A stretch of DNA of 64,000 nucleotides, taken from assembly GCF_938028775.1 (NCBI RefSeq), contig NZ_CALIZG010000023.1, positions 62,001 through 126,000 of the forward strand. Direction: 5' to 3'. The position numbers and the translations under genes are program-made. Numbering within the stretch: position 1 is the first letter of the stretch; each line of letters starts with the position of its first letter. The notes below the pieces were generated by a model. It did no database searches. It had not been told where the DNA came from and was given only the letters and a program-made list of their open reading frames with translations. Below are positions 26,512-35,542 of the stretch, in pieces. The DNA comes from Mogibacterium diversum_A. Its GTDB lineage: Bacteria; Bacillota; Clostridia; Peptostreptococcales; Anaerovoracaceae.

Positions 26512-27349
26512 CGTGCTTCCCCCCCTTTCGGCGTACTAGCTTCGCAACCCTACCGTACATCCCCCTTTCAGATGGCAGATACATATTGAGAAGCATCTTC
26601 TCGATTGTCTTGAGATCTACGAATCTGCGAATCTTTCCATCTTCAGCGATCGATACCACTCCGGTCTCTTCAGAAACTATTATTATCAGAGCATCACAAA
26701 CCTCGCTGAGCCCTACACCTGCTCTGTGCCTCGTTCCTAGGTTTCTGCCAATGTTCTTCTTCTCTGTCAGCGGGAATACGCATGATGCCGCATGGATTCT
26801 AGCACCACGAATAATCACTCCACCGTCGTGAAGTGGGGAACCTTCGTAAAATAAATTTCCCAGAAGCCTGACGGAAATCTCAGCATCTACCACAACCCCC
26901 GTTTCGATAATATCGTTAAGCATCGTCTCTCGCTCAATTGCGATTAATGCCCCTGTCCTTGTGGCTGAGAAATCATCGATTGCACTCACAAGGGCATCTA
27001 CCGTTTCAACAGCCTTATTCTTATCGATATTGCGGAACGAGTTCGTGTTCATGAGATTCTTACGCCCCACCTGTTCGAGCGCCCTACGCAGCTCTGGCTG
27101 AAATAACACGACAACTGCGAAGAGTCCCATGGTGAATAGGCTCTTGAGTAGCCAATTTAGCAGATACAGGTTGAATATGTCCGATACAAAAAACGCAACT
27201 ATGATAATTACCAGCCCTCGTATGAGCTGCATCGCCCTGGTTTCTCTAATAAAACCGATCATCTTATAAACAATATAAGACACGATTGCTATATCCAGCG
27301 CGTCTTCCGGTCTGAAGTTAGACATTATACTTTGAATCGAACTTAGCAT
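26501..27349 (-). CDS. cdaA: Diadenylate cyclase CdaA
   Basis: A 282-residue membrane enzyme making c-di-AMP from two ATP. Three hydrophobic segments occupy about residues 15-35, 40-60 and 65-83; the DAC domain follows at about 100-260. The active-site motifs are SPLHDGGVII (D175) and GTRHRAGVGLSE (R207-H208-R209). The first motif reads DGG, whereas I recall DGA as the usual form. It heads the cdaA-cdaR-glmM operon behind a strong promoter at 27404-27432. Confidence 0.96.
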   Translation of the reverse strand: MLSSIQSIMSNFRPEDALDIAIVSYIVYKMIGFIRETRAMQLIRGLVIIIVAFFVSDIFNLYLLNWLLKSLFTMGLFAVVVLFQPELRRALEQVGRKNLMNTNSFRNIDKNKAVETVDALVSAIDDFSATRTGALIAIERETMLNDIIETGVVVDAEISVRLLGNLFYEGSPLHDGGVIIRGARIHAASCVFPLTEKKNIGRNLGTRHRAGVGLSEVCDALIIIVSEETGVVSIAEDGKIRRFVDLKTIEKMLLNMYLPSERGMYGRVAKLVRRKGGKHDAK

Positions 27350-27403
27350 ATCGGTATCCCGTCCCTCTTAAAATCGTCCATTTTACATGGCATAAGTTAT
27401 ATT

Positions 27404-27432
27404 ATTATACTATTTTGAGAGGTTTTTATCAA
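27404..27432 (-). promoter_or_regulatory. Promoter of the cdaA-cdaR-glmM operon
   Basis: Minus strand: TTGATA (27427-27432), 17-bp spacer, TATAAT (27404-27409), leaving a leader of about 50 nt. Confidence 0.75.
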
Positions 27433-27468
27433 TAAGAGTGAAGGTGTGGTTTTGGTGTAATTCGAACG

Positions 27469-27503
27469 AAAAAAAGAGTCAATCACCATTGTGACGATTG
27501 ACT
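27469..27503 (-). terminator. Terminator after the VncS-like kinase gene
   Basis: Stem AGTCAATC/GATTGACT with an inner extension (27477-27503), followed on the minus strand by CTTTTTTT. It closes the five-gene transporter/two-component operon. Confidence 0.8.
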
Positions 27504-27542
27504 TTTTCTGTAAACTACTTAAATATATTTATTTCATCTTTA

Positions 27543-28868
27543 CTAAGTAATTTTAATCGTAAATCTTATGCTTTTTTCACATCGTTCTAGCTTGTGCTCA
27601 ATCCCGTAACTTAATAGAATATTTCTTACTATATACAGACCTAGTCCATTGCTATTATCCTTTCCTACGTCAAAGTTCACTTCAAATAGTCTTTCACAAT
27701 CGAGATTTTCTGCGTCATCGTAAGTATTATCTATATATATCCAACCGTTATCTGAACCGATATCTATGATACCTCCTGTATCCGAATACTTTACAGCATT
27801 ACCAACTACATTGGATAGTATCACCTTAAGAGCACTCTTACCTATGTAAATTTTTTCATCACCGAGACGGTTGTTGATTGAGATACTTCGTTGCGCAGCC
27901 ATAAGTTCATACTTATCTAGAACCTCCTGCAAAATCTCATTTATAACCACTTCTTCCTCGTCATCACTAAGGTGATCGAGCGAAGAAACAGAGAGAATCT
28001 GCGATATATTCTGTGCCAACCCATTGACTATCTCAATGCAGTTGTCAATATAGCTATCACGATTCTTATACTTGCCAATGTTATATTTCATATTTTCAAG
28101 AATAATTTTGAGGCTAGCTAATGGAGTTTTTAGTTCGTGAGAAGCACCTCTAAAGAAGTCAAATTTTAGCTTCTCAAGCTTTATAATCTCTTCATTCTTG
28201 ACCTCAAGATCATCTATCAGTTCAAGCAAAGCTACATACAAGTCATTAATTTGCGCTTTGAGTTGTCCTATCTCATCTGATGATTCGACAGGCAAAAGAG
28301 CGTTTCTATCAAGCTCCATCATTCGAGTTGTAACTTCTTTTATTTCTTGAACATTTCTTGTCAAAAGTCTTGCATATATCAGCGATACTAAAACTGATAT
28401 CGCTAGTGAAACTGCTAAAGATATAGGAAGTAATTTTATTATTAGTCCCTTGGCCTCTTGTCGCATATCAGCAGTTGAAACAAAATTCACCGCAAGCTCA
28501 CTGCCATCCGCAAGCCTTATTTTACGCGACTCGATGATGAGCGAATTATTACTACTCGCCTTATCAACGCTATCATCCGCCACATCTCCGACTTTAAGTT
28601 CATCCTCCTTGATGCTGTCACTCACTACATAAGCTTTAATCTCACTGCTCTTAGAATAGAATGTCAGATACTGCTGAGCGAAGCTCTTGTCCTTGCCCGT
28701 AAGCGCCGCAGATACTGCATTGGCCTTGGATGTGATTTCACTCTTTCTGCTCTCTAGGTAAATTTTAGGAAACATCAGAAACACCATCAGATGCACCACT
28801 ACGATTAGCACACCGAGGATGGTGAATGTCTGGATGAACATTTTAGGGAATATTTTTAGTCTTTTCAT
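27543..28868 (-). CDS. vncS: VncS-like sensor histidine kinase
   Basis: A 441-residue membrane kinase. Helices lie at about residues 11-33 and 144-165 with an extracytoplasmic sensor domain of about 110 residues between them, then a HAMP-like linker, the phospho-acceptor His in ASHELKTPLASLK (H244), an N box (SNVVGNAVKYS) and a G2 box (NGLGLYIVRN). The opening, length and residue pattern resemble streptococcal VncS, and the gene order matches vex123-vncRS. The start overlaps the regulator stop by 4 nt. The signal is unknown; the earlier link of VncS to vancomycin tolerance is disputed. Confidence 0.87.
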   Translation of the reverse strand: MKRLKIFPKMFIQTFTILGVLIVVVHLMVFLMFPKIYLESRKSEITSKANAVSAALTGKDKSFAQQYLTFYSKSSEIKAYVVSDSIKEDELKVGDVADDSVDKASSNNSLIIESRKIRLADGSELAVNFVSTADMRQEAKGLIIKLLPISLAVSLAISVLVSLIYARLLTRNVQEIKEVTTRMMELDRNALLPVESSDEIGQLKAQINDLYVALLELIDDLEVKNEEIIKLEKLKFDFFRGASHELKTPLASLKIILENMKYNIGKYKNRDSYIDNCIEIVNGLAQNISQILSVSSLDHLSDDEEEVVINEILQEVLDKYELMAAQRSISINNRLGDEKIYIGKSALKVILSNVVGNAVKYSDTGGIIDIGSDNGWIYIDNTYDDAENLDCERLFEVNFDVGKDNSNGLGLYIVRNILLSYGIEHKLERCEKSIRFTIKIT

Positions 28869-29521
28869 TTCCTCTCCAGTTTATATCCTACGTTCCTAAT
28901 AGTTACTATACAGTCTAGCTCAAGCTTTCTCCTTAGCTCCTTTATGTATACATCTATCACTCGGTCAAAAGGAGGCTCCTCTGTCGCCTTCCACACACCG
29001 TCTATAATCTGCTCTCTAGTCAGTGCTCGCCCTTCATTGTGGACGAGAAATTTTAATATATCTACTTCCTTAGCATTGATATCTATAGGCTTCCCTGCAA
29101 GCTTCGCCGTATAGCTTGCAAAATCCACCTCTGCGCTATTATAACTGAACTTATCCGCTACTACGTAGTAACGCTCGATTAGAGAATCAACGCGGGCACG
29201 GAGCACTGGCAAGGAGAACGGTTTCTCGAGATATCCATCCGCCAAGCTCGTATATGCATCAATTTTATACTCTTCATCGCTAAATGCCGTAAGCATAAGA
29301 ACAGGTAATTTGCTTCGTTTTCTAATCTCCTTTAGAACTTCTAAACCATTAATATATGGCATCTGAATGTCGAGAATTACAAGACTGATATCTTGTTCAT
29401 CAAATTTTGCGAGAGCCTCTCGTCCATCAGATGCTTCAATCGTATTATAACCAAACTCAGAGAGGAAGTCTGCGACTCCCTCCCTGATATTCTGATCGTC
29501 TTCAACTATAAGAATCTTCAT
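28865..29521 (-). CDS. vncR: VncR-like OmpR-family response regulator
   Basis: A 218-residue regulator: receiver domain at 1-115 with the phospho-acceptor D51 in LVILDIQMP, then a winged-helix DNA-binding domain ending in the VDVYIKELRRKLE and TIRNVGYKLE segments. It overlaps the kinase gene by 4 nt and starts 14 nt after the permease gene. OmpR/PhoB proteins bind tandem direct repeats of about 11 bp; exactly such a repeat lies upstream of the first permease gene (32924-32945), so autoregulation of the whole operon is likely. Confidence 0.9.
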   Translation of the reverse strand: MKILIVEDDQNIREGVADFLSEFGYNTIEASDGREALAKFDEQDISLVILDIQMPYINGLEVLKEIRKRSKLPVLMLTAFSDEEYKIDAYTSLADGYLEKPFSLPVLRARVDSLIERYYVVADKFSYNSAEVDFASYTAKLAGKPIDINAKEVDILKFLVHNEGRALTREQIIDGVWKATEEPPFDRVIDVYIKELRRKLELDCIVTIRNVGYKLERK

Positions 29522-29535
29522 TGACCCTCCAGTCT

Positions 29536-30912
29536 CTATCTCGCGTCTATAAGCAGCTCCTTCGGTCTCTTGCGCAGGATGTGGTATGTAGAAATGAGTA
29601 GTGATATAGCTAGTACTACTGTCATAAAGAGCACGACATAAAGCACAGCTCTCCCGTTAATGATAACATCTAAACTTGTCAGAGTCTTGTTAAATCCGTC
29701 AACTTCTGCACCTCCACCGAGACCTGCCGAAGCGGACTCCTTGGAGATACCCTTAGCAATATTCCCCGTGACGCTTTGAAGCACCTTGTTTCCTATAACT
29801 TTGCCTAGCATCCCTGATGCAAAGAACGAAATAATATAAGCAGGAATCGTTATAAATGCGAGCTCTGCTGCAAACTGTCCTGCGATTTCCCTTTTAGTTC
29901 GGCCGATCGCCAACAATACAGCAACTTCTTTCTTTCTCGAGTTCATCCAGAGGAACAGAAGGAGTGAAACTACAAGCCCTGCAAACACTATACCTCCCAC
30001 AAATAGCTTATTTGCCGATGAATAGATTCCCGAAATTGACTGCTGCAGCGCTGGATAGTTTGATGTGCTCTTCACTAGCGTGTAGTTCTGCCAATCTATA
30101 TCGAGCCCCTCAACTTTCTTGATAACTTTATCGAGGTTCTGGTCTCCCTTTACGAAGAAAGTCGCATCCTGATACACTGCAGTCTGCTCTGTATTTCCGT
30201 ACAGCTTTGCTGCTGTGTCGATGTCGCTGATTATATTATTCTCATAGAGTTCTACCGCTGCACTCACGCCACCTTGGTTGTGCCCATCAAATAAGCCTTT
30301 GATCTCAACCTCTATGGTCTCGTCCGCCTGCTTCTCGTTGTCTGCGTCGTACTGATTAGACCTTATTTTAATCTTGTCGCCAACCTTGAGATTATTCTTC
30401 TCAGCAAGGTCTTTGTGAATAAGTACCTTATTCTTATCATTCTTCCCAAGATGCTTTCCCTCTACAAGTCTAAATGTACCAGCTACAAACTTCATATCCT
30501 GCGACGAATCGTTTACACCAGTTACCATCACAGTGCTCTTAAACTTCTCTATGCGCTCCGCATCTTCATTCTGATTTGTCGCATCAGTTCTGATTATCTC
30601 GTATCCAACGAGATCAGCTACTGCTCCGATTCTCTTGATGTATCCGTTTACATAGCCAGATTTCACGATTTTATTGATATCTTCGTTACGAATGTTTCCG
30701 CCGCCTCTAGCAGTTCCCATATTAACCTGGCGATTTATCTCCATGGTGAAGCTATTCGTTATGTCACCAAAAGTTTTTGCTGCCGATTTGTTAGTCGCGT
30801 CCTTAATTGCAAGTCCAACCATACTCAATGTAGCCATCGCAGTAATGACGAGCAATATAATCAGAGATTTTAGACTCTTTCTTGTGACATATGCAAATGC
30901 ATTTTTAATCAT
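29536..30912 (-). CDS. vex3: ABC transporter permease, Vex3-like (FtsX/MacB family)
   Basis: A 458-residue permease. One N-terminal helix (about 17-37), a large extracytoplasmic MacB-type core domain (about 40-300), then three C-terminal FtsX helices (about 310-335, 358-385, 425-448). I chose the ATG at 30912 because AGGAGG lies 6 nt before it; another ATG abuts AGGAGG and longer frames enter the ATPase gene. It shares an opening (KNAFAYV-R) with the permease at 31576, so the two are paralogous subunits. Its length agrees with streptococcal Vex3. Confidence 0.88.
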   Translation of the reverse strand: MIKNAFAYVTRKSLKSLIILLVITAMATLSMVGLAIKDATNKSAAKTFGDITNSFTMEINRQVNMGTARGGGNIRNEDINKIVKSGYVNGYIKRIGAVADLVGYEIIRTDATNQNEDAERIEKFKSTVMVTGVNDSSQDMKFVAGTFRLVEGKHLGKNDKNKVLIHKDLAEKNNLKVGDKIKIRSNQYDADNEKQADETIEVEIKGLFDGHNQGGVSAAVELYENNIISDIDTAAKLYGNTEQTAVYQDATFFVKGDQNLDKVIKKVEGLDIDWQNYTLVKSTSNYPALQQSISGIYSSANKLFVGGIVFAGLVVSLLLFLWMNSRKKEVAVLLAIGRTKREIAGQFAAELAFITIPAYIISFFASGMLGKVIGNKVLQSVTGNIAKGISKESASAGLGGGAEVDGFNKTLTSLDVIINGRAVLYVVLFMTVVLAISLLISTYHILRKRPKELLIDAR

Positions 30913-30922
30913 CGTCATCCTC

Positions 30923-31567
30923 CTAGTTATTCTTTCTCGTCTCTTTGAGCTTCTTGCCACTAAGCTCCATAACTACATCGGCTGCATTTGCAACTTCTTT
31001 GCTATGTGTAACTACGATGACACACTTATCCCTCTCTTGAGCCAGCTTCTTGAGGATTCCGATAATTTCGCCAGCAGTTGAATCATCGAGATTTCCAGTC
31101 GGTTCATCTGCGAGAATAACTGGTGCCTCCGAAGCTAGAGCCCTTGCTATAGCAACTCTCTGCTGCTGTCCACCTGAAAGCTTCATGACATTTCGCTTAA
31201 TCTCACTGCTGTTAAGGCCAAGTTTAAGAAGCAGTTCGTCAGAAGCGGTTCTGTTTACGAGCCTAACATTTTCAATAGGTGTCAGATAATCGATCAGGTT
31301 GTAGTTCTGAAACACCAAGGATATGTTGTCCCTACGGTGATTGCTGTATCCGTGTAGTGCTATGTTCTTGCCATTAAAGCAAATCTCTCCTGAACTAGGT
31401 ACATCAAGCCCCGCTAGTAGAGATAGAAGCGTCGACTTGCCGGCGCCTGATTTGCCAGTTATAGCGTAGAATTTGCCCGCTTCAAAGCTGCAATTAATCG
31501 ATGATAGCACCTTGTCTCTCGAGCCATGGTAACTGTATGATACGTTTTTAATTTCTATTACTTTCAT
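30923..31567 (-). CDS. vex2: ABC transporter ATP-binding protein, Vex2-like
   Basis: A 214-residue ATPase: Walker A GKSGAGKST (about 37-45), Q-loop LVFQNYNLID, signature LSGGQQQRVA (about 131-140), Walker B VILADEPTGNLD (about 151-162) and the switch His in VVTHS. It belongs to the MacB/LolD class that drives FtsX-type permeases. It lies between the two permease genes, as in the vex operon, and probably powers a heterodimeric exporter or mechanotransmission complex. Confidence 0.92.
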   Translation of the reverse strand: MKVIEIKNVSYSYHGSRDKVLSSINCSFEAGKFYAITGKSGAGKSTLLSLLAGLDVPSSGEICFNGKNIALHGYSNHRRDNISLVFQNYNLIDYLTPIENVRLVNRTASDELLLKLGLNSSEIKRNVMKLSGGQQQRVAIARALASEAPVILADEPTGNLDDSTAGEIIGILKKLAQERDKCVIVVTHSKEVANAADVVMELSGKKLKETRKNN

Positions 31568-31575
31568 GCCTTCTC

Positions 31576-32859
31576 CTAACTAATCTTGGATAGTATTTCC
31601 TTTGGACTACGTATTAAAATTGCTCCAGATGTTATAACAACAGAAACGAATATTATCATTAGTAACAGAGCGTAGCTCATCGCAAAAGTCGTGAAACTAG
31701 CACCTATTCCACCTTCGCTTAGATCTCTCGCAAGCGCTCCCGATTCATCACTACTTGCAAATCCATCAACGATAAACGAATATGCAACATTTCCGACTAT
31801 TAGTGCCGATATCATAGCTGGAATCGATACAAATATGAGTTCAAGAATGAACTGTCCGACTATCGCCAGTTTGTTTACCCCGATAGACAAGAGAATTCCA
31901 ATCTCATAAACTCTCTCCCTGAGCCAGAGCACCAGTATGAGCGAGAGTACTATTGTCCCGCCTCCTAGAATTGACAGTGTCATGATTCTCATGATGTTTT
32001 TAACTCCTGACAGTGACTCGGAAGCCTCTTTGAACGCTCCATTATTCTTAGTTGTATCGAACTTCGACCAATCTAAATTTAATTTCCTTATATTTTTCTC
32101 TGCAGTATCTAAATTCTCTGGACTATTCGTCGTAACTGTTATTGAACTAGCCACTCTACTATCACCCGTATATCCAAGTCCCTTCTGACTTGAATCATAG
32201 TCAGTAAACATGGTGTTTTCACTGAGATCAGATGGCATACCCGTGTGTTGCTCTTGCATCTTACCGGAGAATATTCCGACTATTTCGAGTATCTCTGTAT
32301 CCTCTCCGGACGCTGCATTCCCGTCTGATTTCAAAAATTTCAGGCTAAGCTTGTCGTGCAGCTTCAGCTTGTTGTGCTCGGCAAACTTTCTATGCAAAAG
32401 CACCTTGCCTTTGTCACCCCTAGTGATGTGCCTTCCTTCCTCAAGATTGAAAACTCCACTGCTAAAAAGTACCTCGCGTTCCGTCCGAGTAGCTGCCTGT
32501 ACTGATACCGCATTTCTAAACTCGCTCGGTACATCATCTCGTATAACCGTTTGGTTTCCGTTGACAACTTTACTACCTACGAGCGTCGCTACGCCTTCAT
32601 ACCTAGGAATAACTTCGCTGACACCATTCACTTTTTTTAAGCCTGCGAAGTTCTTGATTTCAAACGTCCCTTGGTCCCCTTTCTTGACTATTGATAACGA
32701 TGAATTTGAAACCTTGTAGAGAGACTTTTCAACGTTATCACTAGATATAATTATATTTAAACACACATGTATACATGCGAGGACCAAGGTCAAAATGATG
32801 AAGATTATAAAAGTTCTGCATCTGCGCCTAGCGACATAGGCGATTGCATTTTTTACCAC
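31576..32859 (-). CDS. vex1: ABC transporter permease, Vex1-like (FtsX/MacB family)
   Basis: A 427-residue permease with an N-terminal helix (about 16-35), an extracytoplasmic MacB-type domain (about 38-290) and three C-terminal helices (about 293-315, 333-360, 392-415). The GTG start at 32857-32859 follows AGGAGG by 10 nt; no in-frame ATG is closer. It is the first gene of the locus and agrees with Vex1 in length. Upstream lies an 11-bp tandem repeat that suits VncR binding. Confidence 0.87.
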   Translation of the reverse strand: MVKNAIAYVARRRCRTFIIFIILTLVLACIHVCLNIIISSDNVEKSLYKVSNSSLSIVKKGDQGTFEIKNFAGLKKVNGVSEVIPRYEGVATLVGSKVVNGNQTVIRDDVPSEFRNAVSVQAATRTEREVLFSSGVFNLEEGRHITRGDKGKVLLHRKFAEHNKLKLHDKLSLKFLKSDGNAASGEDTEILEIVGIFSGKMQEQHTGMPSDLSENTMFTDYDSSQKGLGYTGDSRVASSITVTTNSPENLDTAEKNIRKLNLDWSKFDTTKNNGAFKEASESLSGVKNIMRIMTLSILGGGTIVLSLILVLWLRERVYEIGILLSIGVNKLAIVGQFILELIFVSIPAMISALIVGNVAYSFIVDGFASSDESGALARDLSEGGIGASFTTFAMSYALLLMIIFVSVVITSGAILIRSPKEILSKIS

Positions 32860-32923
32860 TTGTAGCCATCCTCCTTATAGTTTTTTCGAAGCCCTTGCTT
32901 CATACAAGAAATATTACCGAACA

Positions 32924-32945
32924 TTTATGAAATGTTTATGAAATG
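32924..32945 (-). promoter_or_regulatory. Perfect 11-bp tandem repeat, probable response-regulator box
   Basis: On the minus strand CATTTCATAAA occurs twice in direct succession (32935-32945 and 32924-32934). A TAATAT box (32911-32916) follows 7 nt downstream. This spacing is the hallmark of OmpR/PhoB-type binding boxes, and the only such regulator in the operon is the VncR-like protein. Confidence 0.65.
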
Positions 32946-32980
32946 AAAAAAGGCAAACACAGAAATCTGCATTTGCCTTT
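32946..32980 (-). terminator. Terminator after the first surface-protein gene
   Basis: Stem AAAGGCAAA/TTTGCCTTT with inner CAG/CTG (32949-32980), followed on the minus strand by T-rich sequence. It directly adjoins the 11-bp tandem repeat of the next operon. Confidence 0.8.
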
Positions 32981-33085
32981 AATTTATTCATATTAGTCAA
33001 CTGTTATGTATTTATATAGTTTTATTCTCGCTCCCGTAACAAGAGAACTTCTTACACTTATCACCAAAGCAATCTGGTTAGTGAA

Positions 33086-34801
33086 TTACGCTTTACGTCT
33101 CAATCTTACTATTACAGAAAGTGTAACAATTGCTCCAGCTAGCATGCTTACATAGAGCATAACATTCTCTGTATCGCCTGTCTTAGGTCCTTTCTTGTGA
33201 ACCTTAACTACCTTCTTAACTGTTGGCACCTTATAAACTGGGTATACGTTTGTCATGCTCTTGGTGAGAGATGTGTTCACATCGAAAACCTCGCCTGTAT
33301 CTGCATTTACCCAGTGTGAGAACACCTTTCCTGCTGGTGCAGCTGGCGCTTCAGGCATAGTTGCCCCAACCAGTTTGAGATTATTGCCACGGATAGTTGT
33401 CAGAGTCTTGATGAGCTTAGCAGCATCATTGTTATCGAACGCTTCCTTTGTCTCCCAGAACTTTACATTTACTGCAGGAGCCCATACGTAAGCCGTTCCA
33501 CCATGATTTGCACCCACGCTATATGTGTATGCAGGATGTGCTGCGTTGTCTGGATCTGCTGCAATGTTTATAGTCTTATTAGATAGCCCCCTGATATCAA
33601 AACGCGTGAGCGCCTCGCCAGCTGTATTTACAGGCTGTGTAGCTACCTGGCTTCCTCCAGCTGTTGCTGTAAGAGCACCATCTACAACGTGATCAGTGTA
33701 GTCTTCGAGCACCGATCCACCCATGATAATTGATCCGTTTGTTCCTCCTGTAAATACAGGTGTTGACCCATTATCCTCTGTTGTTCCGTTAAGCGTTACA
33801 TGTGGCTTACCTTTAGTTACGAGAACACTTCCGTCTAGCGCATACTTATAGCCCTCGACTTTGAGAACACTTGTGTCATTTAACGTAACCTTCGCTCTTC
33901 GAATACCGCTATTTGCAAGTCCGCCATTAGCCTTGATGAGCAGTTTTCCGCCGTTCTCTATATTAACTGTATCAGCTGCGTTATTTCCTGCGTTAAGACC
34001 TCTACCTGCAGTTGTTGTATTGATTTCAAAAGTAGCTCCGTCTATGTTGAGGTGTCCAGATGTTGGAATTACCATTCCGTATCCTCTAGCTGTTGCTCTT
34101 GTCTCGTTGATTGTAACCTTTGTGTTTGCGCCGCTTACATTCATCTTGCCGTTCATGTATAGGTCTCCAAAGGTACCATTTCCGTTGTTTTCAATTGTCA
34201 TCTGTGCGCCATCCGACACGTTGAAGGTAGCTCCGTCAACTTCGATTCCACCTTCGTTTCCTGTATTTGCACAGTTCTTAACGACAAATGTTCCGCCCTT
34301 AATGTTAGTAGTGTTTCCACCTAATAGAGCATAGAATCCGAATCCTGGAGCACCATCGATAGTAAAGTTTGTGTGGTCAAAATTGAACTTTACAGATGGG
34401 TCGTTAGACCAGATACCGTAAGTATTTGGATTCTTGAGAAGGAAAGAGCCTGCTCCAGTAAACGTTGTATTGGAGTTAGCATATCCTCTAAAATCTCCAC
34501 CAGTTAGCGTTACGTTTGCACCTGCATCCGCCTTGATTGTTACAGCTCTTCTGATATGAATCGGTGCAGTCATATTGTAATTGTACGTTCCTGCTGGAAA
34601 TTCAACTACATCATACTTATTACCTGCAGCATCTGTGGTTGTACCGTCGATGATAGCCGTTAGCTGAGCTGCAGTCTCACTTCCTGTTGCAGTGTACTTA
34701 GTAGCAGCATATGCCATGTTAGGTGGCATCATCATCATTAATGATAACAAGAATGCTAATACGAGTGCTGCACTCCTGCCATAACGAATTGAAGCTTTCA
34801 T
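33086..34801 (-). CDS. Secreted surface protein with beta-helix repeats and GPKTG-type sorting signal
   Basis: A 571-residue protein. A signal peptide occupies about residues 1-32 (cleavage after MAYA). About 60-390 is a right-handed beta-helix-like region of short Asn/Thr/Gly-rich turns (NIKGGTFVV, IEVDGATFNVS, LNIDGATFEI). A small domain of the InlB-B/bacterial-repeat kind follows (GKVFSHWVNADTGEVF). The C-terminus is a sortase-type signal: GPKTGDTEN, a hydrophobic helix, and RLRRKA. The motif is GPKTG instead of LPXTG. It is probably anchored to the cell wall as an adhesin or glycan-binding protein. AGGAGG precedes the ATG. Confidence 0.85.
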   Translation of the reverse strand: MKASIRYGRSAALVLAFLLSLMMMMPPNMAYAATKYTATGSETAAQLTAIIDGTTTDAAGNKYDVVEFPAGTYNYNMTAPIHIRRAVTIKADAGANVTLTGGDFRGYANSNTTFTGAGSFLLKNPNTYGIWSNDPSVKFNFDHTNFTIDGAPGFGFYALLGGNTTNIKGGTFVVKNCANTGNEGGIEVDGATFNVSDGAQMTIENNGNGTFGDLYMNGKMNVSGANTKVTINETRATARGYGMVIPTSGHLNIDGATFEINTTTAGRGLNAGNNAADTVNIENGGKLLIKANGGLANSGIRRAKVTLNDTSVLKVEGYKYALDGSVLVTKGKPHVTLNGTTEDNGSTPVFTGGTNGSIIMGGSVLEDYTDHVVDGALTATAGGSQVATQPVNTAGEALTRFDIRGLSNKTINIAADPDNAAHPAYTYSVGANHGGTAYVWAPAVNVKFWETKEAFDNNDAAKLIKTLTTIRGNNLKLVGATMPEAPAAPAGKVFSHWVNADTGEVFDVNTSLTKSMTNVYPVYKVPTVKKVVKVHKKGPKTGDTENVMLYVSMLAGAIVTLSVIVRLRRKA

Positions 34802-34883
34802 AAGTCCTCCTAGCTTTTAAGATAGCTTAAAATTGTATAAAATTTAATACATGAATTATACTACTTCATCCGTCAAATTGCAT

Positions 34884-34923
34884 TAAAAAAAAGACAAAGA
34901 AATTGTTTTTTCTTTGTCTTTTA
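34884..34923 (-). terminator. Terminator after the SMI1/KNR4 gene
   Basis: A 13-bp stem AAAGACAAAGAAA/TTTCTTTGTCTTT with long A and T tracts on both sides (34884-34923). It can act in both directions; on the minus strand it closes the ankyrin-SMI1 operon. Confidence 0.8.
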
Positions 34924-34949
34924 TGCAATTGCAAATTTGTTTTATGCTC

Positions 34950-35540
34950 CTATGAGCATATCTCATCATAGACCTCAGAAACGAGTTTCTCTAGACTTTC
35001 CGATACATATACAACCTCGTCAGGATCGTGAATATAGCAAATTATCTGGCCTACTTTTCCATCATCTCCTGGATTCATGTCAAGCATCAGGTAACAGCTG
35101 TCACAATACTCTGCGAACGGGAACCATCTCTTGTTGAACAGATACGGCTTAATTCTGCTATCACTAAGGCGCTCAATATCTTGAGCCGAGAAGAAATCAG
35201 GATAGTCTGCAAGAAGCGCATCCTTGTTTTGAAAGTACCCCTTACTACTCGTTATCCGATCAAGGCTCATTAGACAAAACGTCATATCGCGCTCACCTAC
35301 CACACATGGTAATGCACACATATATCCACTACCATTCTTATATCTATAAAGCTCCTTAAAAGCCTTTGGCAGCTCAATATCGAAAGTATCTTCAAGTGCC
35401 TTAATTTCTTCTTCCTTCGCTCCTGCCAAATCTTCGTAATCATCGATGTACTCTTCTTCGACTGGGTCATCTAAATCCCATTCTTCGAAGTTCTCACATA
35501 TGTACTTTACGATTTCCTTAGACTTATCAACTATATTCAT
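34950..35540 (-). CDS. SMI1/KNR4 (SUKH) domain protein
   Basis: A 196-residue acidic cytoplasmic protein. The SUKH fold is indicated by EIKALEDTFDIELPKAFKELY (split here into the usual polar helix and LP motif), the GSGYM turn, W-P-F-A-E-Y near residue 140 and the acidic strand LMLDMNPGDDGKVG. Many SUKH proteins are immunity proteins against contact-dependent or polymorphic toxins; others have no such role. It starts 2 nt after the ankyrin gene, so the two are coupled. No toxin gene is adjacent. Confidence 0.82.
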   Translation of the reverse strand: MNIVDKSKEIVKYICENFEEWDLDDPVEEEYIDDYEDLAGAKEEEIKALEDTFDIELPKAFKELYRYKNGSGYMCALPCVVGERDMTFCLMSLDRITSSKGYFQNKDALLADYPDFFSAQDIERLSDSRIKPYLFNKRWFPFAEYCDSCYLMLDMNPGDDGKVGQIICYIHDPDEVVYVSESLEKLVSEVYDEICS

Positions 35541-35542
35541 CC

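Noticed and set aside
32853..32923. Short frame MFGNISCMKQGLRKNYKED (23 codons) overlapping the first vex-like gene, considered as a Pep27-like peptide
   Set aside because: No ribosome site before its ATG, which overlaps the tandem repeat; no similarity to Pep27 beyond being basic.
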